Shown piece by piece: positions 1 to 8,873 of a DNA stretch of 64,000 bases. Source of the stretch: Vibrio chagasii (GTDB taxonomy: Bacteria > Pseudomonadota > Gammaproteobacteria > Enterobacterales > Vibrionaceae); contig NZ_AP025465.1 of the NCBI RefSeq assembly GCF_024347355.1, positions 186,001-250,000 on the forward strand. The letters run 5' to 3'. How positions within the stretch are numbered: the first letter of the stretch is position 1; each line of letters starts with the position of its first letter. The notes beneath the pieces are model-generated. The model was not told the DNA's origin. It made no database searches and was given only the letters and a program-made list of their open reading frames with translations. The position numbers and the translations under genes are program-made.

Positions 1-7
1 GGGGCTG

Positions 8-182
8 ATGCGATGGCGAGATGAGAGTTTCTAAGAGCTACAAGAACAGAAGCGAGTAACCGAGATTCGAGTAACGAAAAGTAGCCGTCATTAAGAGCTC
101 AATTTGCTCTTGCTCTCTTCGTATCTCGTTTACCCGAATCTCGTATCTGCTTTTACTCTTTTCGCATCCCGCATCTGCTCAT
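8..182. repeat. Dispersed intergenic repeat, inverted pair
   Basis: Degenerate units rich in GATGCGAG, CGAGTAAC and GCGAAAAG read forward at about 8-90. The reverse-complement form (CTCGTTTACCCGAATCTCG, then GCATCTGCTC) fills about 110-182. The same family recurs at least seven more times in this window. This copy lies directly downstream of the gpsA stop codon. The two orientations could pair into a long imperfect hairpin. Confidence 0.8.
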
Positions 183-183
183 A

Positions 184-1248
184 TTATCTTTCTGACTTTT
201 TATCTCGAGCAAGTAGATCTTGCGCAGCTAAGTGTGCGTCTTTTGCTTGATACAACACTTGATAAATTTGTTCAACAATTGGCATCTCAACGCCCATACG
301 TTCTGATAGTAACCAAACTTCTTTGGTGTTTCGATAACCTTCTACCACTTGGCCTATTTCTTCTTGTGCGGTATCAACATCTTTACCGGAACCTAACGCT
401 AAACCAAAGCGACGGTTACGTGATTGGTTGTCGGTACATGTCAGTACTAGGTCGCCAAGTCCCGCCATACCCATAAAGGTCTCTGGTTGTGCACCAAGAG
501 CAGCACCCAGTCGGCTCATTTCTGCTAAACCACGGGTAATCAATGCGGTACGTGCATTTGCACCGAAGCCAATACCATCCGACATGCCAGCACCAATCGC
601 GATAACGTTTTTAACTGCACCGCCAAGTTGCATACCAATGAAATCTGAGTTTGCGTATACACGGAATGTCTTGCCACAATGTATCTTTTCTTGAAGCTCT
701 TCTAAGAAGGTCTCATCTGGTGACGCGACTGAAATTGCTGTCGGCATACCCATAGCAAGCTCTTTGGCGAAAGTAGGACCAGATAGAACCGCTAAAGAGT
801 AATGGTCACCAAGCACATCATGTGCGACATCTTTGAGTAGTCGGCCTGTTTCAGGCTCTAGCCCTTTCGTTGCCCAGCAGATACGAGAGTTATCAGACAA
901 ATGAGGCTTTAGGCTGTTTAAAACGATACCAAATACGTGGCTAGGAACGACGACTAGGAGATCTCGACTTGCTGTTACAGCCTTCTCGAGGTCTGACTCA
1001 ATGATTAGGCTTTCTGGAAAATCGATATTAGGAAGAAACTCATTATTTGCTCGTTCAGATTCAAGGCGCGCCATGTGGATAGGGTCGTGCCCCCAAAGAA
1101 CAACATTTGCACCGTTACGCGCGAGAGATATAGCTAAAGAGGTCCCGTAAGAACCAGCGCCAATGACAGTCATTGCGATATCTTTGCCGTAAAAGCTGTC
1201 TTTACCAAAAGCGCTTGTCGTGTTAGTCGGGCGAGTTGTGTCTGTCAT
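184..1248 (-). CDS. gpsA: Glycerol-3-phosphate dehydrogenase [NAD(P)+]
   Basis: The enzyme reduces dihydroxyacetone phosphate to sn-glycerol-3-phosphate, the backbone precursor of phospholipids, in the cytoplasm. The N-terminal Rossmann motif is visible as [10 protein letters not shown] near residue 31. The family segment LSGPTFAKE and the substrate-domain stretch GLGDLVLTC are present. The 354-residue length is slightly above the usual 330-340 because of an N-terminal extension of about 25 residues, so initiation may be at an internal ATG close to AMTVIGAG. The gene follows secB on the same strand, as in other gammaproteobacteria, but a terminator-like hairpin lies between the two. The usual next gene, cysE, is not inside the window. 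Identification is from conserved motifs and gene order. Confidence 0.96.
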   Translation of the reverse strand: MTDTTRPTNTTSAFGKDSFYGKDIAMTVIGAGSYGTSLAISLARNGANVVLWGHDPIHMARLESERANNEFLPNIDFPESLIIESDLEKAVTASRDLLVVVPSHVFGIVLNSLKPHLSDNSRICWATKGLEPETGRLLKDVAHDVLGDHYSLAVLSGPTFAKELAMGMPTAISVASPDETFLEELQEKIHCGKTFRVYANSDFIGMQLGGAVKNVIAIGAGMSDGIGFGANARTALITRGLAEMSRLGAALGAQPETFMGMAGLGDLVLTCTDNQSRNRRFGLALGSGKDVDTAQEEIGQVVEGYRNTKEVWLLSERMGVEMPIVEQIYQVLYQAKDAHLAAQDLLARDKKSER

Positions 1249-1334
1249 GCTTCCACCTAAAAATAATGAGGGAAATCGAAGAGTCCTAGAATAGCTTTCA
1301 ACTAAAATTAGAAGGCTCTATCTTAGTACAGTGT

Positions 1335-1374
1335 AAAGAAAAAATGCACACCACAGAAGTTGCGATGTGCATTT
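1335..1374 (-). terminator. Rho-independent terminator after secB
   Basis: Read on the minus strand, the arms AAATGCACA and TGTGCATTT (plus-strand 1342-1350 and 1366-1374) form a nine-pair stem followed by a T-rich tract. It lies between secB and gpsA, so gpsA probably also has its own promoter in 1249-1335. Confidence 0.75.
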
Positions 1375-1423
1375 AAAAGCTAACTAGCGATGAATCGTTA
1401 GAATTAAGTTCTACTTTTGAGGC

Positions 1424-1891
1424 TTAAGCCTGCTCGCCTTCAGCTTGCTGAGCTTGGTTCTGTAGGTAGTTCATGAACAAAGCATCGAAGTTTACAGGTG
1501 CTAGATTCAGTTGTGGGAACGTACCTTTAACCACTAGGCTAGAGATTGTTTCACGAGCGTATGGGAATAGAATGTTCGGGCAGAATGCACCTAGGCAATG
1601 TGCTAGTTGGCCAGCTTCCATTTCGCTTGCAGAGAAGATACCACCTTGCTGAACTTCACAAAGGAATGCAGTGTCGTCTGCGTTCTTCACAGTAACCGTT
1701 AGGCGTAGGATTACTTCGTAAACACCTTGACCAAGTTCGCGGCTTTGAGTATCTAGGTCCAGTTTTACATCTGGATTCCACTCTTTTTGAAACATGTCTG
1801 GAGAGTTTGGCGCTTCGAAAGATACGTCTTTTAGGAAGATACGTTGGATTGCGAAGTTCTGTTGTGCGTCTTGTTGTGCTGCTTCAGCCAT
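1424..1891 (-). CDS. secB: Protein-export chaperone SecB
   Basis: SecB is a cytoplasmic tetrameric chaperone that keeps precursor proteins unfolded and delivers them to SecA. At 155 residues the length matches the family. Recognisable segments are [16 protein letters not shown] near the N-terminus, LRLTVTVKN in the middle, and [11 protein letters not shown], the conserved stretch near residue 105. The C-terminus is acidic and Gln-rich ([12 protein letters not shown]), which is typical. It lies between a rhodanese gene upstream and gpsA downstream, the common yibN-secB-gpsA order. A strong terminator follows. Confidence 0.97.
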   Translation of the reverse strand: MAEAAQQDAQQNFAIQRIFLKDVSFEAPNSPDMFQKEWNPDVKLDLDTQSRELGQGVYEVILRLTVTVKNADDTAFLCEVQQGGIFSASEMEAGQLAHCLGAFCPNILFPYARETISSLVVKGTFPQLNLAPVNFDALFMNYLQNQAQQAEGEQA

Positions 1892-1989
1892 TTTCTTGTC
1901 CTTAAAAATTTAAATTAGGTTTGGTTCGTAATATCTATTGAACAAAACCCGAAAGTTAGTTTACTAGGTCTGCTTGCTTTTTACCTTTA

Positions 1990-2424
1990 CTATTTCTTAC
2001 CTTTAACCAAAGGCAGGTTAGCTTCGCTCCAAGCCACTAGGCCACTTTTCAGCACGCTTACGTTTTCGAAGCCTGCTTTAACCAGCAAGTTAGCGCTTTC
2101 TTGAGCAGTTTGACCTGTCTTGCATACTACGATGATTGGGTCAGCTTTACGGCTTTCAAGGCTACCTAAGTTATTTGATTTGATGTCTGACGGCAAAATG
2201 TGAAGTGCGTCAGTAATATGGCCCTTTTTGAACTCATCTTTAGTACGAATATCAACCACAACGCCGTTCTCACGGTTAATCAGTTGTGTGGTTTGCGCAG
2301 CTGTGATCTCTTTGTAGGCTGCGTTTGATGTTTTGATTACGTTCGCAATGATGGCAACAACCAAGCCAACCCATACGATGGCTAAAATCATATTCTCTTG
2401 AACAAATGGAACTAACTCTTGCAT
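1990..2424 (-). CDS. Membrane-anchored rhodanese-like protein (YibN type)
   Basis: This 144-residue protein has one N-terminal membrane segment (about residues 12-29, MILAIVWVGLVVAIIANVI) followed by a single rhodanese domain. The catalytic loop is visible as VVCKTGQTAQ with the active Cys. The domain start VDIRTKDEFKKGHI is also characteristic. Rhodanese domains transfer sulfane sulfur, but the physiological substrate of YibN-type proteins is not established. The gene stands upstream of secB in the same orientation, 98 bp apart, as in Escherichia coli. Family assignment is firm; exact function is not. Confidence 0.88.
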   Translation of the reverse strand: MQELVPFVQENMILAIVWVGLVVAIIANVIKTSNAAYKEITAAQTTQLINRENGVVVDIRTKDEFKKGHITDALHILPSDIKSNNLGSLESRKADPIIVVCKTGQTAQESANLLVKAGFENVSVLKSGLVAWSEANLPLVKGKK

Positions 2425-2751
2425 GTCTTGAACTCTTATTCGTTATTGGGCGAAAAATTATAGATTGGGAGTATAGCGAGATTTTGGGGGTTAGTGTATA
2501 GGCAAGAGTGATCAACGTATATGCCACATTTCAAGGCGAGCACCTAGTATTTGCCTATTCAGACACGAAATGAGAAGATTAGTCATTTTAAAATGTTCAG
2601 TTGCCCACCTAATTACTTGAGTGGCTTCACGCGTCGTATGGTTTTCGCTTTATACCAAAGGGCGGTAGCGTGCCAGAATGTCAATAATGTTGTTATATTT
2701 AATAATGCTATGTGTGAATGTAACTTTTTGAAGTCTATAAAAGAGTGAAAA
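2425..2751. other. Divergent intergenic region with promoter and ops leader
   Basis: This 327-bp gap separates the minus-strand rhodanese gene from the plus-strand polysaccharide operon. It must hold promoters for both directions. The ops element at 2661-2672 gives the rightward transcript a leader of at least about 90 nt. I did not find a convincing -35/-10 pair for either direction by eye. Confidence 0.6.
2661..2672 (+). promoter_or_regulatory. ops/JUMPStart element 1 (RfaH recruitment)
   Basis: The exact core GGCGGTAGCGTG is present 80 bp upstream of the first glycosyltransferase gene. This is the established pause and RfaH-loading sequence in leaders of long LPS and capsule operons. It implies antitermination of the 2752-9888 operon. 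Confidence 0.9.
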
Positions 2752-3861
2752 ATGAAAAAACTCCTTTTTGCGATCAACGTGGGCTGGTATTACGATTTAC
2801 ACTGGAGGCATCGGGTGAATTCGGCTATGACTACAGGGTATTCCCCTCATATCTGTACGTCCAAACCGACCGAAATAAAGGAAAACATTCATTCATTGTC
2901 GTTGAAGCGTTCATCGTTGGGCATAGTTGATAATATAAAAACACTTTATCAAACGATAACTATTTTCAATAAAGTAAAACCTGACCTTATCCACTCGGTT
3001 ACGATAAAACCTAATATTATGTTCGGCTTACTCGCTTGGTACAGCAAAGTTCCAATTCTTCTGACAGTCCCAGGGGTTGGCTCGATGTTTAGCCAAACAA
3101 AGTGGAGCAGTAAATTAGTAGCAAAGCTAATTTTGTGCTTGTATCGCTTAGTTGGGCGAAATAAGCGTTCTCGTTTTGTTTTTGAAAACTCTACTGATAT
3201 GCAGTTGTTTATTGAAAATAATATATGTACCACATTCAATGCATTCACAGTGCCAGGCTCTGGAGTGGATGTCGATGAATATAGAGCTGAGTGCATAGAA
3301 GTCACCCCCCAAAGTCTTAAACTACTTTTTGCTGCACGGTTACTCGAAGGGAAAGGTTTAAGAGAGCTTGTACAAGCTGTAGATAGTTTGAAAAGTAAGG
3401 GATTAGATGTTGAATTAAATGTCGCTGGAATCATTGACGATGATAGCAACGAGGCGATCTCCATCAAGCAACTCGAAGATTGGCACCGACAAGGGAAAGT
3501 CAATTGGATTGGTCAAGTCAACAATGCTATGTGCGATGTCATTTCAGCTAATGATGTGGTAGTTCTTCCTACTAGATATGGAGAAGGTTTGCCTCGTATT
3601 TTGATTGAAGCAAATGCTTGTCAACGACCAGTCATTTCTACCAATATCGCTGGGTGTAAGGACTTTGTTATTGATGGAGAAACCGGTCTCCTTATCCCTC
3701 CCTTTGATCAAGCAGCTCTAGAAAATGCCATATTGAAATTAAGCGATCGTCAATATAGTCGAAAACTCGGAATAAGAGGCCGGGAACATGTCTTATCTAA
3801 GTATACAGTTAAGCATGTTATAGCTAGCTATAAAAAAATTTATGATGATTTACAAGTATAA
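2752..3861 (+). CDS. Glycosyltransferase, GT4-like (GT-B fold)
   Basis: This 369-residue retaining-type glycosyltransferase has the usual two Rossmann halves. The second half carries LLFAARLLEGKGL (about residue 190) and the donor-binding E-x7-E motif in YGEGLPRILIEA (about residue 277), followed by NIAGCKDFVIDGETGLL. It has no signal peptide and probably acts at the inner face of the cytoplasmic membrane on a lipid-linked acceptor. It is the first gene after ops element 1 and is followed by an ABC exporter, so it likely adds a sugar to the ABC-exported polymer or its primer. The start ATG follows an AAGAGTG Shine-Dalgarno-like sequence. Sugar specificity cannot be read from the sequence. Confidence 0.85.
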   Translation: MKKLLFAINVGWYYDLHWRHRVNSAMTTGYSPHICTSKPTEIKENIHSLSLKRSSLGIVDNIKTLYQTITIFNKVKPDLIHSVTIKPNIMFGLLAWYSKVPILLTVPGVGSMFSQTKWSSKLVAKLILCLYRLVGRNKRSRFVFENSTDMQLFIENNICTTFNAFTVPGSGVDVDEYRAECIEVTPQSLKLLFAARLLEGKGLRELVQAVDSLKSKGLDVELNVAGIIDDDSNEAISIKQLEDWHRQGKVNWIGQVNNAMCDVISANDVVVLPTRYGEGLPRILIEANACQRPVISTNIAGCKDFVIDGETGLLIPPFDQAALENAILKLSDRQYSRKLGIRGREHVLSKYTVKHVIASYKKIYDDLQV

Positions 3862-3906
3862 AAGAAGAATGGTCAACTAACTTTAACTAAACAGAACTAA
3901 TAACTT

Positions 3907-4659
3907 ATGTTTGAAAGAAACTTATACATATTGTATACACTTGCTCACCTGAAACAAAAAGCAAATGTTAGAGGAACTATTCTAGGATACCTCTGGTGGT
4001 TTATTGAACCAATGATGTTAATAGCGCTTTATGGATATATCGTTGGTGTTATATTTGGTCATAAAGGACCAGAACAAATTATCTTAATTGCAATTGGTGT
4101 GACGTTGTGGAAGTGGTGGAGTACATCATTAAGCCGTGCGACAACGTCATTCCGAACTTATAAAGGAATTGTAACGCAAGTCAAGTTACCTCTTCCTTTA
4201 CTTCCTATATCTGAAGTGTTCGGTCAAACATATTTATTTATGTTTGGTTATGCTCTTCTTCAAATTGTATTATTATACATGGGTTTTGTCCCTGATTTAC
4301 TGAGCTTAATAATATCATTTTTCACCGCACTAATATTAATTAGTGCCTTATCATTAGGTTTGGCTATTCTAAATGTTTTTATAAGAGATACAGCATTTCT
4401 GATTAGTTTTAGCCTTCGAATATTTTTTTATATTACTCCTATTATATACCCTAAGTCACGAGTTCCAGAAGCTTATCAATGGGTAGTTTCTTTAAATCCA
4501 TTTGCTTACTTAATTGATATGTTTAACGTGTCTCTCGTTTACTCAGAACAAGTTGATATCATGCATCATATGGTTGTACTTTCAGCGTCTGTTGCTTTAC
4601 TTTTGATGCTTTTGTTTATTTCAAAGAAATTGAGAATGCAAATAGTTAGGAATGTATAG
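3907..4659 (+). CDS. Polysaccharide ABC exporter permease (Wzm/TagG/KpsM type)
   Basis: This 250-residue protein has about six hydrophobic segments and the ABC-2 permease pattern. The amphipathic N-terminus ends in KANVRGTILGYLWWFIEPM, which is typical of polysaccharide and teichoic-acid export permeases. A late segment ITPIIYPKSRVPEAYQWVV followed by NPFAYLIDMF is also characteristic of the family. It should sit in the inner membrane with the ATPase encoded 2 bp downstream. No KpsE/KpsD-type periplasmic or outer-membrane partner is adjacent. Subtype (O-antigen, group 2 capsule or teichoic-like) cannot be fixed from the permease alone. Confidence 0.9.
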   Translation: MFERNLYILYTLAHLKQKANVRGTILGYLWWFIEPMMLIALYGYIVGVIFGHKGPEQIILIAIGVTLWKWWSTSLSRATTSFRTYKGIVTQVKLPLPLLPISEVFGQTYLFMFGYALLQIVLLYMGFVPDLLSLIISFFTALILISALSLGLAILNVFIRDTAFLISFSLRIFFYITPIIYPKSRVPEAYQWVVSLNPFAYLIDMFNVSLVYSEQVDIMHHMVVLSASVALLLMLLFISKKLRMQIVRNV

Positions 4660-4661
4660 TA

Positions 4662-5399
4662 ATGAATAAAAATAAAATTGTTGAATTGAAGAATGTAACG
4701 TTAGAGTATTCATCTAAAAAAAGCTTCTCATTGAAAAAACTATTCCTTTCTAAACATGAGCGTCAAAAAGTATCAGTTGAGTCTAATACTTATCGTAAAG
4801 CTGCGTTAGACAATGTATCTATGAGTCTTTACGAGGGAGACATTGTCGGAATTGTAGGGCGAAATGGCGCAGGTAAATCAAGTCTTTGTAAAATATTATC
4901 TGGCGTTTTTGCTCCAACAAAAGGGGAGTTTCACTCAAAGGTGCAAATTGGTTCTTTGCTAACGCTGGGTTCTTTCTTTGCCAAAGAGTTAAGTGGTTTA
5001 GACAATGTTTACTTAGCAGGAGCACTGTTAGGGAAAAATAAGGTAGAGATAGAGGAAAAAATTGATGAGATCATTGATTTCTCTGAGTTGGGTGAATCAA
5101 TTAATAAACCAGTGGAAACGTATTCTAGTGGTATGGTTTCTCGCTTAGCATTTTCTATTGCGACATCGTATCGAAGCGATATACTTATTATCGATGAGGT
5201 ATTAAGTGTTGGAGATAAGCACTTTAGGCAGAAGTGTTTAGAGAGAATGAAAAGTATAATTAATGATGCAAAGTTAATTATCATTGTCTCTCATTCTGAT
5301 CATGATATTAAGACTATGTGCAATAGGGCTATTTACTTAGATAAGGGGAAGTTGATAATGGATAGTACTGTAAGTGAAGTTCTCAAAACATATCAGTAG
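4662..5399 (+). CDS. Polysaccharide ABC exporter ATPase (Wzt/TagH/KpsT type)
   Basis: This 245-residue nucleotide-binding subunit shows Walker A GRNGAGKSS (about residue 66), the signature YSSGMVSRLAFS, Walker B ILIIDEVLSVGD and the switch histidine in IIIVSHSD. Before Walker A there is an insertion of about 25 residues (KKSFSLKKLFLSKHERQKVS), seen in Wzt/TagH-type subunits and not in short KpsT proteins. It lacks the C-terminal carbohydrate-binding domain of long Wzt proteins, so export need not depend on recognition of a chain-terminating cap. It pairs with the permease 2 bp upstream. Confidence 0.92.
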   Translation: MNKNKIVELKNVTLEYSSKKSFSLKKLFLSKHERQKVSVESNTYRKAALDNVSMSLYEGDIVGIVGRNGAGKSSLCKILSGVFAPTKGEFHSKVQIGSLLTLGSFFAKELSGLDNVYLAGALLGKNKVEIEEKIDEIIDFSELGESINKPVETYSSGMVSRLAFSIATSYRSDILIIDEVLSVGDKHFRQKCLERMKSIINDAKLIIIVSHSDHDIKTMCNRAIYLDKGKLIMDSTVSEVLKTYQ

Positions 5400-5470
5400 T
5401 AATGACTCAAAGTACCTGGAAGTCTATATTAGCTATATTGAATATTATGAGTTTTAAATAAGGTTTTTAA

Positions 5471-7672
5471 TTGGGTATGAAGTTAGTTAAATATAATATT
5501 GAGTTAGAAGGTTTCAGTGTCTATATATTAGAGCAGGATCAAGTAATATTAAATGAAGCTGAAGTTAAAGAGTTGGTTGAATTATTAAGGTTCAACAATT
5601 TTCAATGGATCTGGGTAGAGCATTCGAATAAAAGAGATGTATCTCTAATAAATTTTGATTTTAATAGTCCAAGAGAATTAATTCCGGAGTTTCTTGTTAT
5701 ATCAAATGAGTTTTATAATAGTAAAGACTTAGATTTCTTTGATATGATCGAATATCTAAAGTGTCAGGCACCGACGGGAATAATATGCACTACAAAATTA
5801 AAACAAGTTAGAAGTTTTGATATTGAAGAGGTTTTAAAAAACTATGAAAGGTTAGGCATGTTAAAGGGGGGAGTAGTTAAAAAATTATTTTCATCTTTAC
5901 CAGTGTCCAATAACATCTTCCAAAATATAAATGTAGATGATGTTTTAGAATCAAAGGTTCTAAGTCGAAGACATAAAGTGTTGTTTTCAAAAGCTCGTGG
6001 ATTAAATATACGTCGTGTCAGAACTCATAATGATGTTTTAATGTATATAAATCAACATCTTATCCACAAGTTAAGTCATAGTTTTGTGAAGATACATAAT
6101 ATTCGTAAGGATGATGATGGGAATTATGTCATTTGTGGTTATTTGACAACACTTTTTGATATGTCTGATGTGAAAATTAAGGTATCTTTATTTAAATATG
6201 GTTCTTATAACGATGTTAATTTTTTAAATAAAGAAAATAAACATAAACTTTCATATATAAACTCTTTTGAGATTTCAGCTAAGAATTTTGAATGTATGAG
6301 CTTTAAATTACTCCATATTGACACTAATGTGGAAGTAAAGGTGAATATTGAATTTGGTAAGTATAGTGGTCTTGATAAAAGTATAAAGCACTCATATTTT
6401 GCAATCGAAGATGATATTATTGCTCATGATAATAATAGTATCTATAAATCAGAGAAATCTATTTTATCAATGGTTAAAAGAGAAGTTAAGCTTCTCATTG
6501 GCCTGAGAAGAAAAAGAAATGTTATAGCTTACCGGATGCTTTACTGGTTATCTAAAGGATTCTTTAACAAAAAGAATATCAGCTTGTTCATAGATCGTAT
6601 AAATAATGCTGGTGATAATGCAGAGGCATTATTTAACTATGCCCAAAGTTCCAATGTATCAAAAGATTGCTATTATGTGATATCAAAAAAATCTGATGAT
6701 TATGAAAGGTTAGCTTCTCAAGGAAATGTAATTGAATATGGATCAATCAGACATAGGTTATATTTCCTGCATGCTAAAAATGTAATATCTTCACATGCGT
6801 CAGATTGGGCTAAGAATCCGTTTATGAAAGCTGAGAAATATTACAGAGATTTAAGAACGTTTGATTTTGTATTTTTGCAGCATGGTGTTACATATAATGA
6901 TGTGTCGAAGTCCATTAATAAGTATAACGTGGGGATTAATAAGTTCATTTGTTGTTCTGAATACGAGTTAGAGTCATTAAAAAGTGAAAAATATGCATAT
7001 AGTGATAATGAACTTGAGCTTACAGGGTTTCCTAGGTTTGATTTATTAAATAATTCAGGTGTTGAGAAAATTATACTTCTAGCTCCAACATGGAGAAGAG
7101 GCTTGACGGAAAACATAGACGTACGCACCGGTATTAAGAATTACTCTACTGCTTTTAAACATAGTGAATATTTTAGAAGATATAATGATTTAATAAACGA
7201 TCCAAGACTAATAAATGTACTAGCACGAACTGGGTATAAGATTTTATTTATGCCTCATAATGAGATTAGGCGTCAGATTAGTGATTTTGATACCAACCCA
7301 CATGTAATTGTTGCTGATGAAAATCAAAAGTATAGTGAAGTATTCAATATCTCTAGTTTATTGATTACGGACTACTCTTCAATATTCTTTGACTTTTCAT
7401 TTTTAAGAAAACCAGTAATGTTTTATCAGTTCGACAAAGAAGCTTTCTACCGAGGACATTATGAGTCAGGTTATTTTGACCTAAATAAGTTCAGTTTTGG
7501 TAAGGTCATATCCGACCACGATTTATTGGTTGATTCTATTTGTTCACTTATTGAAAATGGTGATTTTCAAAAAGATGAAGGTATAATTGATTCAAGCGAC
7601 TTCTATAAGTTCAATGATAATTCGAATAGTGAAAGAGTTTTTAATCTGATTTTTAAGGATGGATTGTCTTAA
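5471..7672 (+). CDS. CDP-glycerol glycerophosphotransferase-like polymerase (TagF/TagB family)
   Basis: This protein has 733 residues from the TTG start; ATG at 5477 is the alternative. I prefer TTG because AAGG at 5460-5463 is 7 nt upstream. The C-terminal half (about 365-720) matches the Glyphos_transf family: FLQHGVTYNDVSK, TGFPRFDLL, ILLAPTWRRG, and LITDYSSIFFDFSFLRKPV followed by FYQFDKEAFY. The N-terminal 350 residues are not recognised and could be an acceptor-binding or second transferase domain. Family members move glycerol-phosphate or ribitol-phosphate from CDP-activated donors, building teichoic acids or teichoic-like capsules. Flanking Stealth genes support a phosphodiester-linked polymer. 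No CDP-glycerol synthase gene is in the window. Confidence 0.85.
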   Translation: MGMKLVKYNIELEGFSVYILEQDQVILNEAEVKELVELLRFNNFQWIWVEHSNKRDVSLINFDFNSPRELIPEFLVISNEFYNSKDLDFFDMIEYLKCQAPTGIICTTKLKQVRSFDIEEVLKNYERLGMLKGGVVKKLFSSLPVSNNIFQNINVDDVLESKVLSRRHKVLFSKARGLNIRRVRTHNDVLMYINQHLIHKLSHSFVKIHNIRKDDDGNYVICGYLTTLFDMSDVKIKVSLFKYGSYNDVNFLNKENKHKLSYINSFEISAKNFECMSFKLLHIDTNVEVKVNIEFGKYSGLDKSIKHSYFAIEDDIIAHDNNSIYKSEKSILSMVKREVKLLIGLRRKRNVIAYRMLYWLSKGFFNKKNISLFIDRINNAGDNAEALFNYAQSSNVSKDCYYVISKKSDDYERLASQGNVIEYGSIRHRLYFLHAKNVISSHASDWAKNPFMKAEKYYRDLRTFDFVFLQHGVTYNDVSKSINKYNVGINKFICCSEYELESLKSEKYAYSDNELELTGFPRFDLLNNSGVEKIILLAPTWRRGLTENIDVRTGIKNYSTAFKHSEYFRRYNDLINDPRLINVLARTGYKILFMPHNEIRRQISDFDTNPHVIVADENQKYSEVFNISSLLITDYSSIFFDFSFLRKPVMFYQFDKEAFYRGHYESGYFDLNKFSFGKVISDHDLLVDSICSLIENGDFQKDEGIIDSSDFYKFNDNSNSERVFNLIFKDGLS

Positions 7673-7705
7673 TTTAATTTAATTTAATTTAATTTAATTT
7701 AATTT
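7671..7705. repeat. Pentanucleotide tandem repeat AATTT x7
   Basis: Seven perfect copies of AATTT begin inside the stop codon of the TagF-like gene. They end about 50 bp before the start of the first Stealth gene. A tract this pure is a plausible slipped-strand site. Being intergenic, it would alter mRNA leader spacing or promoter geometry, not a reading frame. Confidence 0.95.
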
Positions 7706-7754
7706 TTGGTAAGAATTAAATAGCTTGTACTTTAATTGCTAGGTGAGTAACCAT

Positions 7755-8873
7755 ATGAATTTTCTTATTTTGAGATCTAAGAAGTTAATTTTGAAAATAA
7801 TTAGCTGTTTACCTGTAAGTTGGTTTAGTTTTATTGTTAATATTTTTCTTTCACTAAAAAAATTCATTCCGAATAAAAGTGAAACATACTCTAATTATAC
7901 GGTTCGAGGGGATTATCCCATAGATATCGTTTATACATGGGTGAATAGTAATGATGAAAACTGGAAGAATAAGAAAGACCGACTTGCAGGAACTAATCAT
8001 AATTTACCTCAAGAGTCTGACGTAGCGTCAAGGTTTCGAGAGAATGATGAGCTAAGGTATTCACTTCGTTCTGTCTTAGCGAATGCAAGTTGGGTGAGAA
8101 AGATATACATTGTTACCGATGATCAAAAGCCTAGCTGGTTCTACGAATTTGACGATCGTGTTCAGTTAGTATCCCATCGAGAAATCTTTGTTAATCAAGA
8201 CGACCTTCCATCTTTTAACTCCCATGCAATCGAGTCTAACCTTCATCGAATTCCAGGTTTAAGTGAACATTTTTTGTATTTTAATGACGACGTTTTTCTT
8301 CGAAGTCCTGTAAAACCAAGTGACTTCTTCATACCTGATGGAAGCCAGACGAAGTTCTTTTGGAGCAATCAAGCGTTTATTCCTGAGTCTTTAGATAAGA
8401 ATAGTTTACCAGTGGATATCGCCGCAGTTAATAATATGAATTTCTTAAAAGAAAACTATGGGTACATCAGTAATCGAAAATTTAAGCATACACCTATCGC
8501 TTTGAAAAAGAGCGTTATTACAGAGCTTGAAAAAGAACATCCAGAAATTTTCATTGCTAACTCTTCAGCTCGATTTAGAAGTAACACTGACTATTCTATA
8601 TTATCTGCCTTGATACACCATTATGGTGTTGTTAAGGGCTATTCTGTGGAGGGAGAGTTACCTTATCTTTATGCTAGCTTTAGCGATGAGCTTTTTGAAT
8701 TTAAAATGAATTTATTACTGTTATTGAAGTTCAAGAGCTTTTGTATTAATGATGTAGAAGTTGATGAAAAACGATTTGCTTACATATCTAAAGTATTTAC
8801 AAAGAAAATGAAATTGCTATTTCCTAATCCATCTTCTTATGAAATAGATGAAAAAAATGAAAAAAATCAGTGA
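7755..8873 (+). CDS. Stealth-family sugar-phosphate transferase 1
   Basis: Stealth proteins transfer hexose-1-phosphate units and make phosphodiester-linked capsules such as that of meningococcal group A. Conserved region 1 is IDIVYTWVNSNDENW. Region 2 includes RENDELRYSLRSV and WVRKIYIVTDDQKPSW. Region 3 includes FNSHAIESNLHRIPGL and FLYFNDDVFL, with the Asp pair that probably binds metal or substrate. I chose ATG 7755 over GTG 7743 because AGGTGAG at 7741-7747 is a good Shine-Dalgarno 7 nt upstream, giving 372 residues. It overlaps the next Stealth gene by 26 bp. The donor sugar is unknown. Confidence 0.9.
   Translation: MNFLILRSKKLILKIISCLPVSWFSFIVNIFLSLKKFIPNKSETYSNYTVRGDYPIDIVYTWVNSNDENWKNKKDRLAGTNHNLPQESDVASRFRENDELRYSLRSVLANASWVRKIYIVTDDQKPSWFYEFDDRVQLVSHREIFVNQDDLPSFNSHAIESNLHRIPGLSEHFLYFNDDVFLRSPVKPSDFFIPDGSQTKFFWSNQAFIPESLDKNSLPVDIAAVNNMNFLKENYGYISNRKFKHTPIALKKSVITELEKEHPEIFIANSSARFRSNTDYSILSALIHHYGVVKGYSVEGELPYLYASFSDELFEFKMNLLLLLKFKSFCINDVEVDEKRFAYISKVFTKKMKLLFPNPSSYEIDEKNEKNQ

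Noticed and set aside
2276..2527. 83-codon minus-strand frame overlapping the rhodanese gene
   Set aside because: It overlaps a well-supported gene in another frame and has no recognisable features.
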